From the NCBI RefSeq assembly GCF_023015865.1, contig NZ_JALKBC010000005.1, positions 405,734-469,733 on the forward strand: a DNA stretch of 64,000 nucleotides, given 5' to 3'. This stretch comes from Arenibacter sp. F26102. GTDB taxonomy: Bacteria; Bacteroidota; Bacteroidia; Flavobacteriales; Flavobacteriaceae. Made by a program: the position numbers and the translations under genes. The notes beneath the pieces were generated by a model. That model was not told the DNA's origin. It was given only the letters and a program-made list of their open reading frames with translations, and did no database searches. Below, piece after piece: positions 46,969 through 55,711 of this stretch (position 1 is its first letter; every line of letters begins with the position of its first letter).

Positions 46969-48702
46969 TTATTTTAGACGTATATCCGATACCGATGCCC
47001 CTGAAGGAATCATTGGAAAAACATTATCTTCCTTTTCTACTTTAACTTCCAAAAAGTAAGCATCTTTGGAAGCCAACATTTCCTTAATGGTCGACTTTAA
47101 ATCCTTTCTCTCGCTAATGCGCTTTGATTCTATGTGATAACCTTCAGCAATTTTCACAAAGTCTGGATTTACCATTACCGTTGATGCATATCTACTTTCA
47201 AAGAACAGCTCCTGCCATTGGCGTACCATTCCCAGATGATCATTATTTAGTACCACGATCTTAACAGGGGTCTTGTTTTGAAAAATAGTTCCCAACTCCT
47301 GAATCGTCATCTGATATCCACCATCACCAATAATGGCAACTACTTCCCTATCCATGGCCCCCATTTTGGCTCCTATAGCCGCCGGTAAAGCAAACCCCAT
47401 AGTTCCCAATCCACCGGAGGTAACATTACTTTTGGTCTGTTTAAATTTGGCATATCTACATGTTATCATTTGGTGCTGACCAACATCCGATACAATAATT
47501 GCCTTATGACCACTGGCTATATTGATTTCCTCAATAACTTCTGCCATTGTGAGTTTATCCTTGGTAGGATAAACTTCATTTTTAATGATCTGGTCAAATT
47601 CTATCTTATATTTTTCCTTAAACTCATTGTGCCAGGATTCATGCTTGTTGGTTTTGATCAAAGGCAATAACAAATCCAAGGTTACCTTGGAATCGCCCAA
47701 GACTGCAACATCGGCCTTCACGTTTTTGTTTATTTCAGCTGGGTCTATGTCGAAATGAATAATTTTTGCCTGTTTGGCATAGGTGTCCAAACTTCCGGTT
47801 ACCCTATCGTCAAAACGCATGCCAATGGCAATAAGTACATCGCATTCGTTCGTCAATAAATTAGGTCCGTAATTACCGTGCATTCCAACCATTCCTACAT
47901 TTAAGGGGTGATCTGTATCCATGGCCGAAAGCCCAAGTACTGTCCAGGCAGCAGGAATACCTGCTTTCTCAACCAAGGTTTTTAGCTGTTTCTCGGCTTC
48001 CCCTAAAATTACGCCTTGTCCAAAAACGATAAAAGGCTTTTTGGCGGCATTGATTAAATTGGCTGCCTCCTCAATAGCTTTTGCATTTGGTTTTGGGTAA
48101 GGGTTGTAACTACGAACCCCTTTGCAATGTTCGTATGAAAAATCGAACTCATCAATTTGTGCATTTTTGGTAATATCCACCAATACAGGTCCTGGTCTAC
48201 CGGATTTCGCAATATAGAAAGCCTTTGCCAATACCTCTGGAATTTCAGAGGCCTTGGTCACTTGACAGTTCCATTTGGTTACCGGAGTGGAAATTCCTAT
48301 AATATCGGTTTCCTGAAAAGCGTCGGACCCCAACAAATGTCTCGCTACCTGACCTGTAATACAGACCATTGGAGTTGAATCTATTTGGGCATCGGCGATA
48401 CCGGTAATCAAGTTGGTGGCTCCTGGCCCTGAAGTGGCCACGGCAACACCTACTTTTCCGGTTACCCTGGCGTACCCTTGTGCTGCATGTGTAGCTCCTT
48501 GCTCATGTCTAGTTAATATATGCGTAAGTTTATGTTGAAATTTATATAATTCATCATACAGTGGCATAATTGCCCCTCCAGGATAACCATAAATTAAATC
48601 TACACCCTCGGCCAATAGGCAATGGATGATAGCCTCTGCACCACTGATCCTCATAGTGTTCTGCTTTGTTGACGCTGCTTTTTCCTTATTCAATGTTTCC
48701 AT
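46969..48702 (-). CDS. ilvB: Acetolactate synthase catalytic subunit
   Basis: A 577-residue thiamine-diphosphate enzyme. It has YGYPGGAIMPLYDEL, the catalytic Glu in LTRHEQGATHAAQGYARVTG, the FAD-binding central domain, and the ThDP/Mg motif GDGGYQMTIQELGTIFQN followed by NNDHLGMVRQWQ. It makes 2-acetolactate and 2-aceto-2-hydroxybutyrate. Biosynthetic rather than catabolic, judged from the adjacent ilvN and the ilv operon. Confidence 0.97.
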   Translation of the reverse strand: METLNKEKAASTKQNTMRISGAEAIIHCLLAEGVDLIYGYPGGAIMPLYDELYKFQHKLTHILTRHEQGATHAAQGYARVTGKVGVAVATSGPGATNLITGIADAQIDSTPMVCITGQVARHLLGSDAFQETDIIGISTPVTKWNCQVTKASEIPEVLAKAFYIAKSGRPGPVLVDITKNAQIDEFDFSYEHCKGVRSYNPYPKPNAKAIEEAANLINAAKKPFIVFGQGVILGEAEKQLKTLVEKAGIPAAWTVLGLSAMDTDHPLNVGMVGMHGNYGPNLLTNECDVLIAIGMRFDDRVTGSLDTYAKQAKIIHFDIDPAEINKNVKADVAVLGDSKVTLDLLLPLIKTNKHESWHNEFKEKYKIEFDQIIKNEVYPTKDKLTMAEVIEEINIASGHKAIIVSDVGQHQMITCRYAKFKQTKSNVTSGGLGTMGFALPAAIGAKMGAMDREVVAIIGDGGYQMTIQELGTIFQNKTPVKIVVLNNDHLGMVRQWQELFFESRYASTVMVNPDFVKIAEGYHIESKRISERKDLKSTIKEMLASKDAYFLEVKVEKEDNVFPMIPSGASVSDIRLK

Positions 48703-48775
48703 AATCGTAGACCTAATCGGTTAACATACTTGGTATAAAACTCTTATTATATTTCTAGGACTCTTAACCCTAATC

Positions 48776-50452
48776 TTAAATTTCATCGGTAACACAACCT
48801 TGTGAGGCCGAGGAAACGGTTCTTGCGTATTTATATAAACTACCTTTTTTAACTTTTAAAGGGGGTTGTACCCAATTAGCCCTACGAGCCTCGATCTCTT
48901 CCTCGGACAAGGCCACCGAAATACTATTTTTTTCTGCATCTATGGTAATTATATCCCCATCTTCTAACAAGGCAATCGTTCCTCCATCCTGAGCTTCTGG
49001 GCATACATGTCCCACAACAAAACCGTGTGTACCGCCTGAAAAACGACCATCTGTAATCAAGGCAACGTCCTTACCAAGACCTGCGCCCATTATGGCAGCA
49101 GTTGGCTTCAACATTTCTGGCATCCCTGGACCACCTTTGGGGCCTTCATAGCGTATAACCACTACATCTCCCTTTGTAACCAATCCTTTTCCGATACCTG
49201 CGTTGGCCAAAAACTCATCATCAAAAACTTTGGCAGGACCGCTAAAATGTAATCCTTCTTTACCTGTAATCTTCGCAACGGCTCCTTCTTCCGCAAGATT
49301 TCCGTACAATATTCTTAAGTGTCCGGATGCCTTGATAGGAGCGTTCAAAGGCTTAATTATTTCCTGTCCTTCCTTTAAACTTGGAACGTCCGCAAGATTT
49401 TCGGCAACGGTCTTTCCTGTTATGGTTAAACAATCACCATGCAACATTCCGTTTTCCAGCATAAACTTCATAACAGCTGGAGTACCACCTACGCGATGTA
49501 AGTCCTCCATTAAGTATTTACCGCTAGGTTTTAAATCTGCTAAAAAAGGAGTTGTATCACTAATTCTTTGAAAATCGTCCAATGTAAATTCAACATCCGC
49601 AGCTTTGGCTATAGCCAAGAAGTGAAGGACTGCGTTGGTGGACCCTCCTAAAAGGGTTAGTAAACGCACAGCATTCTCGAAGGACTTTCTTGTTATAATG
49701 TCGCTAGGCTTAATATCGTTTTCCAGTAGACGTCTTAAAGCGAAACCAGCACTTATCGCATCCTGTTTCTTTTCCTTGCCAATGGCAGGGTTGGAAGAAT
49801 TGTAAGGCAAAGCCATACCCAACGCTTCTATTGCCGAAGCCATGGTATTCGCAGTGTACATACCACCACATGCCCCAGCTCCTGGGCAGGCATTTTGAAT
49901 TACACCTTTAAAATCCGCCTCGTTCATGGTCCCGGCAACCTTTTCACCCCAGGCTTCAAAGGCAGAAACGATATCCAACTTCTTATCTTTAAAACACCCG
50001 GAGGCGATGGTACCACCATATACCAAGACAGAAGGTCTGTTTAATCTAATCATGGCCATAAGCGCCCCCGGCATATTCTTATCACATCCTACAACTGTAA
50101 CCAAACCATCGTAGTTCATGGCTTGTACCACTGTTTCCATGGAATCTGCAATTATGTCTCTAGAGGGTAATGAATATCTCATACCGTAAGTCCCCATGGA
50201 AATACCATCACTTACCCCGATAGTATTAAACACAAGCCCAACCAAGCCCCCTTTTTCTGTCCCAAGTTTTACTTCTTGGGCCAAATCATTTAAGTGCATA
50301 TTACAAGGGTTACCCTCATAACCTGTACTTCCTATTCCGATCAAAGGTTTTTTTAAATCCTCCTCATCCAAACCAATGGCATATAACATGGCTTGAGCAG
50401 CCGGTTGCGTAGGGTCCTGGGTAACGTTTTTGCTAAATTTATTTAATTCCAT
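48776..50452 (-). CDS. ilvD: Dihydroxy-acid dehydratase
   Basis: A 558-residue IlvD/Edd-family enzyme that dehydrates the dihydroxy acids to 2-oxoisovalerate and 3-methyl-2-oxopentanoate. Cluster cysteines lie in [18 protein letters not shown] and [15 protein letters not shown]; the late motif is [14 protein letters not shown]. First structural gene of ilvDBNCA, preceded by about 370 bases that hold a leader peptide, an attenuator and a second promoter. Confidence 0.97.
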   Translation of the reverse strand: MELNKFSKNVTQDPTQPAAQAMLYAIGLDEEDLKKPLIGIGSTGYEGNPCNMHLNDLAQEVKLGTEKGGLVGLVFNTIGVSDGISMGTYGMRYSLPSRDIIADSMETVVQAMNYDGLVTVVGCDKNMPGALMAMIRLNRPSVLVYGGTIASGCFKDKKLDIVSAFEAWGEKVAGTMNEADFKGVIQNACPGAGACGGMYTANTMASAIEALGMALPYNSSNPAIGKEKKQDAISAGFALRRLLENDIKPSDIITRKSFENAVRLLTLLGGSTNAVLHFLAIAKAADVEFTLDDFQRISDTTPFLADLKPSGKYLMEDLHRVGGTPAVMKFMLENGMLHGDCLTITGKTVAENLADVPSLKEGQEIIKPLNAPIKASGHLRILYGNLAEEGAVAKITGKEGLHFSGPAKVFDDEFLANAGIGKGLVTKGDVVVIRYEGPKGGPGMPEMLKPTAAIMGAGLGKDVALITDGRFSGGTHGFVVGHVCPEAQDGGTIALLEDGDIITIDAEKNSISVALSEEEIEARRANWVQPPLKVKKGSLYKYARTVSSASQGCVTDEI

Positions 50453-50502
50453 TAATCTCTATTCTTTCAATTTTAATACTAAACTATATATACTACGACT
50501 TT

Positions 50503-50510
50503 CAAAGATA
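50503..50510 (-). promoter_or_regulatory. Proximal -7 element upstream of ilvD
   Basis: The minus strand reads TATCTTTG, an exact TAnnTTTG match, 50 bases before the ilvD ATG and downstream of the attenuator. A transcript from here would escape attenuation. Confidence 0.45.
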
Positions 50511-50705
50511 AAAGTTTAAAAACCCTTAAGTTTTTAACATAAAAATTTGATTTAAATTCAATGATATTGATTTAATTTTAACTTGCTGATAATTAGGTAT
50601 TTAAACACATAAACCATATCATATTCAGTAGGTTTTATTCAGGTAAAAACCTATGGTTTTTTACTCAAAAACAACACTATTCCCGATTTCATTCCTTGAA
50701 AACAT

Positions 50706-50822
50706 AAAAAAGAGCCTGTATCAAATATATCTGATACAGGCTCTTTTAATCAATAGAAATCCGTATCATCCCCCTTATGGGACAATAATGACTACATTGA
50801 TTAAGTTTACATTTAATTTCAT
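50706..50822 (-). promoter_or_regulatory. Transcription attenuator of the ilv operon
   Basis: Minus strand, 5' to 3': a Leu/Ile/Val-rich leader peptide (50822-50775); segment 1 ATTATTGTCCC at its end (50789-50779); segment 2 GGGGGATGATACGG just after the stop (50774-50761); segments 3 and 4 form a perfect 16-bp terminator (50747-50732 with 50723-50708, arms AAAAGAGCCTGTATCA/TGATACAGGCTCTTTT) ending in six T. Segment 1 can pair with segment 2 (about 10 bp, one bulge), and TGATACGG of segment 2 can pair with CCTGTATCA of segment 3. The three exclusive hairpins reproduce classical amino-acid attenuation. The hairpin also ends the upstream pxp operon. Confidence 0.78.
50775..50822 (-). CDS. Leader peptide of the ilv attenuator
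   Basis: A 15-codon open frame translating to MKLNVNLINVVIIVP. Nine of 15 residues are Leu, Ile or Val, including a VVIIV run directly before the stop. It lies 27 bases upstream of the terminator stem and 322 bases before ilvD. Ribosome stalling at these codons when charged Leu/Ile/Val tRNA is scarce would free segment 2 to form the antiterminator. No Shine-Dalgarno is visible, as usual in this phylum. Confidence 0.75.
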   Translation of the reverse strand: MKLNVNLINVVIIVP

Positions 50823-50875
50823 TGCAGTAAAATTAGTTATTATTATTCATTTCACAAAAAATAAATATGCAGTGT

Positions 50876-51715
50876 CTATTTTAATTTAAATTTAATGTGG
50901 TCTCCGGATCTTTTTTGGGCTAAAATGGACATGGCCATATCCGATAACTGCAAAATTCTGGGATAGCCACCTGTAGTTTGTCCGTCTTTCATTAGCACAA
51001 TTAATTTTCCCGAAGGGGTCAATTGTACCGTTCCTGGGAGTGTGGCCGAGGTTAACATGGACACTTTGTTTTCTTCTATTGTCTCATTGAGCTGATATGC
51101 CATACGGTTATTTTCGTTGGCCACGGAAAATTCCCGATAGAACAATTTACCCAATTGGTTATCCGTTAAAAGTTTATATTCCGGCCCCTTGTATACTTCC
51201 AAAACGGATTTGTCCAATACGGAATCTACCTTAATTTGGGAAATTTTCGGATTGAATAGTTTGCAAGCGATATATGGAAGATCGGCTATTTTTTTAATGG
51301 AATCTTTTTCGGTAATTGGTTTAAAAAAGGACCTGCTTCCCAAAACCAGTTCAGTTTTGAATCCATCCTTTATCCCCAAATAAGCCCGGAAACCTTTTTC
51401 CAATTTTCCATAGCTCAAAATATCACCACTATTAACTTTATAGACCTTATAGTTCTCCAAGGCAATATCGTTCAGGGTGACCGTCATTTCCGCACCGCCC
51501 AAAACAATATAGGTATCATGTTCAAATTCCAATTTGGGGCCCGTCATGGTAATTTCCAAAACCGCGCATTTCTCATCGTTTTCCAACAAAGTATTTACCT
51601 TGGATGTAGAAAAGGAATCCATTACCCCTGCCACGGGAACGCCTTTATCCCTATATCCAAATCTGCCAGTATCCTGTACTGTAGTGAAAAAGCCCGATTT
51701 TAATATGTTAAGCAT
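50876..51715 (-). CDS. pxpC: 5-Oxoprolinase subunit C
   Basis: A 279-residue protein of the KipA/PxpC (biotin-dependent carboxyltransferase-like) family: FFTTVQDTGRFGYRDKGVPVAGVMDSFS at the start, VLGGAEMTVTLN, and the late MLTSATLPGTVQLTPSGKLIVLMKDGQTTGGYPRI. With PxpA and PxpB it makes the ATP-dependent 5-oxoprolinase that opens pyroglutamate to glutamate. Its start overlaps the pxpB stop by 8 bases. The ilv leader begins only 53 bases after its stop. Confidence 0.95.
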   Translation of the reverse strand: MLNILKSGFFTTVQDTGRFGYRDKGVPVAGVMDSFSTSKVNTLLENDEKCAVLEITMTGPKLEFEHDTYIVLGGAEMTVTLNDIALENYKVYKVNSGDILSYGKLEKGFRAYLGIKDGFKTELVLGSRSFFKPITEKDSIKKIADLPYIACKLFNPKISQIKVDSVLDKSVLEVYKGPEYKLLTDNQLGKLFYREFSVANENNRMAYQLNETIEENKVSMLTSATLPGTVQLTPSGKLIVLMKDGQTTGGYPRILQLSDMAMSILAQKRSGDHIKFKLK

Positions 51716-52445
51716 CCAGCACTATTTTTTCTATGTTATATATCCCTACCTCAGCTTCTATTTTGTGTAATTGGTATTCGGCCATCGAAATCGGATAAAA
51801 TTGAATTTGATCACCAACGCTAACGAAACAAGGGTTTTCGTTCTTCACGTTGAACATGGGTACGGGACATTTACCAATAATATTCCATCCTCCCGGTGAA
51901 TCTTGGGGATAAATCCCAGTTTGTTTGCCAGCAAGACCTACAGAACCTTTGAGTACCTTTGATCTCGGAGTAGATTTTCGTGGGACTTCCAAAGCTTCCG
52001 GCACACCACCCAAATACATAAATCCTGGTAAAAAACCTATTCCATAGACGGTATAAATACTCCTGGAATGCAGTTCAATTATGCGATCTACTTCCAATCC
52101 TAAGAGACTTGAAATTTCCTGGAGATCCAAGCCAAATTCCAAATCATAACTTACCGGTAATCTCCAGAGATACCTGGTTGCATGTGGTACCTTTTTTATT
52201 AAACCATACCATTCCTTTATTTTGGGTTTAAAATAATCGAAATCCAGGACGGTATCTTTGCAAATCAAAGTCAGTGAATTATAAGCAGGAACAAATTCCC
52301 ACTCCTTTTCATTTAATTGATTTTTCTTTAAATATTGAATAAACTGAAGAATCTCATCCAATATGGACTCATCCACCTTATTGGGCCATTCTATTAATAT
52401 GGCATGGACTCCAAATTGCCTGACCGATATTTTGAAATTGCTCAC
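51708..52445 (-). CDS. pxpB: 5-Oxoprolinase subunit B
   Basis: A KipI/PxpB-family protein with a cyclophilin-like C-terminal half: RLPVSYDLEFGLDLQEIS, YGIGFLPGFMYLGGVPEALEVPRK, GSVGLAGKQTGIYPQDSPGGWNIIG. The frame stays open to 52532, but that would overlap pxpA by 90 bases. A GTG at 52445 overlaps the pxpA stop as GTGA and gives 245 residues beginning MSNFKISVRQFG, the normal PxpB length, so this start is preferred. It acts with PxpA and PxpC on 5-oxoproline. Confidence 0.93.
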   Translation of the reverse strand: MSNFKISVRQFGVHAILIEWPNKVDESILDEILQFIQYLKKNQLNEKEWEFVPAYNSLTLICKDTVLDFDYFKPKIKEWYGLIKKVPHATRYLWRLPVSYDLEFGLDLQEISSLLGLEVDRIIELHSRSIYTVYGIGFLPGFMYLGGVPEALEVPRKSTPRSKVLKGSVGLAGKQTGIYPQDSPGGWNIIGKCPVPMFNVKNENPCFVSVGDQIQFYPISMAEYQLHKIEAEVGIYNIEKIVLDA

Positions 52446-53188
52446 TTCTTTATTAAGATTTGGTTCTTTGGTAAATGTTGTGAAAGATACATTAATATTT
52501 GTAATGTTGCTGGAGAATCTCCGTGAATACAATAGGTGTCCGCCTTGATTTTTACTTCCTTTCCGGACAATGTTAAAACGGTACCCTTTTGCACCATGTG
52601 GAGAATATGGTTCATAACCGCTTTGGGATCTTGAATCAAAGCAGCAGATTCCTCTCTGGAAACAAGGGAGAGGTCTGGATTATAATTTCGATCGGCGAAG
52701 GCCTCATATTTTACCCGGAATCCCAATCTCAAAGCTTCCTCCTCTATTTTAGATCGGTATGGAACATATAAATAAACGTCTTTTCTGTACTCCTCAATAC
52801 TATTTAAAAAGACAGCGGCTAATTTCCTGTCCTTTGCAATATCGTTGTACAAGGCACCATGTGGTTTTATATGGTTCAACCTCACTCCCAAGGATTTTAG
52901 GACTAAACTTAAATTCCCTATTTGGGCATGGATACTTTTTTTCAATTCTTTTTCAGAAATATTGATCGTAGCTCTTCCAAAATTTTCACGATCAGGATAG
53001 GATGGATGTGCGCCAACCAAGACATGGTGTTCTTTGGCCAGAAGGGCAACCTGCATCATGGTATCATTATCACCGGCATGGCCACCGCAGGCAATATTAC
53101 ATGAAGAGATAAGGGGCATTATTAGGGCTTCATTACCTACGCCTTCCCCTAGGTCGCAATTTATATCGATATTGATCATACTGCTCAA
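52442..53188 (-). CDS. pxpA: 5-Oxoprolinase subunit A (LamB/YcsF family)
   Basis: A 248-residue protein of the LamB/YcsF family, a polysaccharide-deacetylase-like barrel. Motifs: IDINCDLGEGVGNEALIMPLISSCNIACGGHAGD, LVGAHPSYPDRENFGR, HIKPHGALYND and the late YCIHGDSP. PxpA is the ATP-dependent ring-opening component of prokaryotic 5-oxoprolinase. Its start overlaps the transporter stop by four bases. Confidence 0.96.
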   Translation of the reverse strand: MSSMINIDINCDLGEGVGNEALIMPLISSCNIACGGHAGDNDTMMQVALLAKEHHVLVGAHPSYPDRENFGRATINISEKELKKSIHAQIGNLSLVLKSLGVRLNHIKPHGALYNDIAKDRKLAAVFLNSIEEYRKDVYLYVPYRSKIEEEALRLGFRVKYEAFADRNYNPDLSLVSREESAALIQDPKAVMNHILHMVQKGTVLTLSGKEVKIKADTYCIHGDSPATLQILMYLSQHLPKNQILIKK

Positions 53189-54378
53189 AATAGTTCAAAA
53201 ACAGTTAGTATACTCTTTACTCCCAATATTACGGATAAAAGAATAATAATAATTCCCAATATATTTTGAATTCGGGTATTTCGATATTCCATCATCACCG
53301 TTTTCCGGTTTACGATCCATAGTAAAAAAACAGCAATAATAGGTAATAACATACCATTCGCAACTTGTGCAAATTTAATGATTTCCAAGGGTTTTATTCC
53401 TGTGGACATAAACAGGACGCCCACCAATATGATTACCATCCAAACCAACTTGAATCGTATGTCCTTCATAGTAGTATTCCATCCAAAGCAACTATTGGCG
53501 ACATAAGCGGCGGCCAATGGTGCTGTTATTGCAGAGGTTGTTCCGGCAGCGAATAATCCAATGCCCATAAAATATCTGGCGCTGTTCCCATAAAGTGGTT
53601 CCAAGCCTTGGGCCATATCCATTATATTGGTAATTTCTTTGGAAGGTATTGCAGTTGCGGTAACCATTACTGCCATAGATACCATGCCGCCCAAAACGAT
53701 GGATACAATGGTATCTCTTTCCGCCTCCTTTAAATTAGCTGTGGATTTCCATTTTTCACCTACTAGGGAAGTATGCAAAAATAAATTATAGGGTACCACG
53801 GTAGTGCCTACCAAAGCAATAATGGTCAAAATACTGCCTTCTGGAACTTTAGGTGTAAAAAGACCTTGTAATATGGCTAAAATATTGGGTTTTGTAATTA
53901 TGGCCGTCACTATAAAGGATAAGCTCATGACCACTACCAAGGTTACAAATACCTTTTCCAATGTATTATAACTGCCAAAAAACAAAAGTAAAAATGCAAA
54001 AAGGCCTACGGTGAAGGGGTAGAAACTAAGATATTCTTGGCCAAATATGGCCACCAGCCCCAGAGAAGCACCTCCAATATTGCCTCCTTCATAGGCGGCA
54101 TTACCAATAACTATTGCGGATAAGATCAAACCTAGCACTAAAATCTTTATCCAACCAACGCCTATTTCCTCTTTTATGACATGTGCCAGACCTTTTTGGG
54201 TAACAATGCCCAGCCTTGCCGCCATTTGTTGTAAGACTATGGTGGCCACTATGGAGAGTAACATGGCCCATAGAAGGGAATATCCAAATTGTACCCCGGC
54301 AAAGGAGCACACCGTAACAGTACCTGGCCCAATAAAGGCTGCAGCTACCAAAACACCTGGCCCCATTTTCCTAAACAT
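53185..54378 (-). CDS. Nramp-fold transporter in the 5-oxoprolinase operon
   Basis: A 397-residue inner-membrane protein with about 11 helices and clear Nramp homology, for example NAAYEGGNIGGASLGL and the GPG turn. The metal-binding signatures are altered: TM1 has G17-P-G-T20 where Mn/Fe Nramps have D-P-G-N, and TM6 has V195-P-Y197 where they have M-P-H. It therefore probably does not carry Mn or Fe. It sits between a DUF2891 gene and pxpA (four-base overlap), and an Nramp-like gene (ycsG) also lies with the pxp homologues in Bacillus subtilis. Import of 5-oxoproline or a related compound is a reasonable inference. Confidence 0.88.
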   Translation of the reverse strand: MFRKMGPGVLVAAAFIGPGTVTVCSFAGVQFGYSLLWAMLLSIVATIVLQQMAARLGIVTQKGLAHVIKEEIGVGWIKILVLGLILSAIVIGNAAYEGGNIGGASLGLVAIFGQEYLSFYPFTVGLFAFLLLFFGSYNTLEKVFVTLVVVMSLSFIVTAIITKPNILAILQGLFTPKVPEGSILTIIALVGTTVVPYNLFLHTSLVGEKWKSTANLKEAERDTIVSIVLGGMVSMAVMVTATAIPSKEITNIMDMAQGLEPLYGNSARYFMGIGLFAAGTTSAITAPLAAAYVANSCFGWNTTMKDIRFKLVWMVIILVGVLFMSTGIKPLEIIKFAQVANGMLLPIIAVFLLWIVNRKTVMMEYRNTRIQNILGIIIILLSVILGVKSILTVFELF

Positions 54379-54379
54379 A

Positions 54380-55495
54380 CTATTTGGCCTTATTTAATGC
54401 GTATAATGCAAAACTTCCCAACCAATGGGTGCCACTATAATTGTCGTCCACAATATTGGGAAGTGAATAATTTATATGCTCGGTGGCAATTTGTTTTAAA
54501 TGGGCGTATTCTGGAAGTGTTTCCGCAATTCCGTACAAACACCAGGCCCTACTAAAATTAAGTCCATCTAAATGCACCAATTTTCCATCCTTTCTGTCCG
54601 AAACCCTTCCCGGTTCCAGAGTAAATTGAACATTTTTCAATTGCGGAAGAAATTTGTCCAGCCATTGTTTAAACTTTTCGGGGCCGTAAATTTTTCTGAC
54701 CAGATTGGCTTCCTCCAAGCAAGGCGATAAAAAATCAAATCCACTAGGTTCCCAAGTTATAGGGCAGCCATTATCACTTTCATAAAAACGTGCCACACTT
54801 ACAATAATGGCGTTTTTTAAAGTATCATCCTCCATTACAACGGCATAATCCCAGGCCATGGATAGTCCAAATGCGGTATTGGAATGTTCTCCTACCCTAA
54901 TGGGATAATTTAATTTAGGCAAAAAATCCACGTACGCAGCCACTATATAATCGGTCAATGGTTGCAAGTTTATCTCTAGATCACGGGCCAAGGGGTCGTT
55001 CCAAGTGTGAAGCTCTTCTGCCAATTTAAGGATCCAGGCCCAACCATAAGTACGTTCATAGGATTTATTACCTTCCATATTAAAATAGGCCATCTCCCCT
55101 TCTATATTTTCCTTGGAAATATTTTCAACCAATTTATTGCGGATTGTGGCAGCCTGATTTAAACTAGGGAACTGTTTTAATAGTGAAACTAAGGACCAAT
55201 GCCCGTGAACCGATGAATGCCAGTCAAAACAGCCATAAAATGCCGGGTGCAGTTCTTGGGGGGCTCCTAAATGTGTGGAATCCTGAAGGGACTGGTTCAG
55301 TTTATTGGGATATTCTGTCTGTAGGCATTCCAAAGGTAAACGCGCCAAACGGTTGGCTTCATTAAAACTAAGTTCGGGAACGGCCTGGGAGATATCTTTT
55401 TTTGGTGCTGTCTTTTGCTGGTCCTTACAGCCCATGAGTATGAAAATAACTAAAAAAGTTACACCTATTGTTTTCAGTATTGGTCTTGAATACAT
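54380..55495 (-). CDS. DUF2891-family lipoprotein
   Basis: A 371-residue predicted lipoprotein (LVIFILMGCKDQQ, Cys about 23) of the DUF2891 family, an alpha-helical barrel-like fold similar to glycoside hydrolase or lyase toroids: LHPAFYGCFDWHSSVHGHWSLVSLL, YGWAWILKLAEELHTW, and FSRAWCLYGIAETLPEY. The HSSVHGHW cluster looks like a possible active site. It starts the operon with the Nramp-like transporter (one-base gap) and pxpABC, so it may release or process a pyroglutamate-containing substrate in the periplasm; no activity is proven. Confidence 0.85.
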   Translation of the reverse strand: MYSRPILKTIGVTFLVIFILMGCKDQQKTAPKKDISQAVPELSFNEANRLARLPLECLQTEYPNKLNQSLQDSTHLGAPQELHPAFYGCFDWHSSVHGHWSLVSLLKQFPSLNQAATIRNKLVENISKENIEGEMAYFNMEGNKSYERTYGWAWILKLAEELHTWNDPLARDLEINLQPLTDYIVAAYVDFLPKLNYPIRVGEHSNTAFGLSMAWDYAVVMEDDTLKNAIIVSVARFYESDNGCPITWEPSGFDFLSPCLEEANLVRKIYGPEKFKQWLDKFLPQLKNVQFTLEPGRVSDRKDGKLVHLDGLNFSRAWCLYGIAETLPEYAHLKQIATEHINYSLPNIVDDNYSGTHWLGSFALYALNKAK

Positions 55496-55594
55496 TGTTT
55501 TGGTTTGTAATAGCGAATATGTAAATATATATGGATATTACAAAATGGGAAAGCATATTTGAATTTTACAGAACAAGTGGTTTAAAAAGGCGGT

Positions 55595-55630
55595 AGTTCA
55601 TCTAAAAAGTTGCAGTTCGTCTAAAAGTTG
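55595..55630. promoter_or_regulatory. Tandem direct repeat, candidate LytTR-type binding site
   Basis: AGTTCATCTAAAAAGTTG (from 55595) and AGTTCGTCTAAAAGTTG (from 55614) form a direct repeat with a 19-base period. GTTCGTC-type direct repeats about two turns apart are the binding mode of LytTR regulators such as AlgR. The site lies between the divergent DUF2891/pxp operon and the nuclease-like gene. Confidence 0.45.
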
Positions 55631-55633
55631 ACC

Positions 55634-55666
55634 TTTTTGGATTACCCCAATATAATAATCCAAAAA
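55634..55666. repeat. Perfect 11-bp inverted repeat
   Basis: TTTTTGGATTA (55634-55644) and TAATCCAAAAA (55656-55666) with 11 bases between, next to the LytTR-like repeats and 45 bases before the following gene. It may be an operator or a transcript hairpin. Confidence 0.55.
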
Positions 55667-55711
55667 TAATTCGGTTATAATAGTCCCAAATTAAATTTTT
55701 AACCTACTTGA

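Noticed and set aside
52446..52532. Longer N-terminus for PxpB
   Set aside because: It would overlap pxpA by 90 bases and adds residues unlike the family; the GTG at 52445 with a GTGA overlap fits better.
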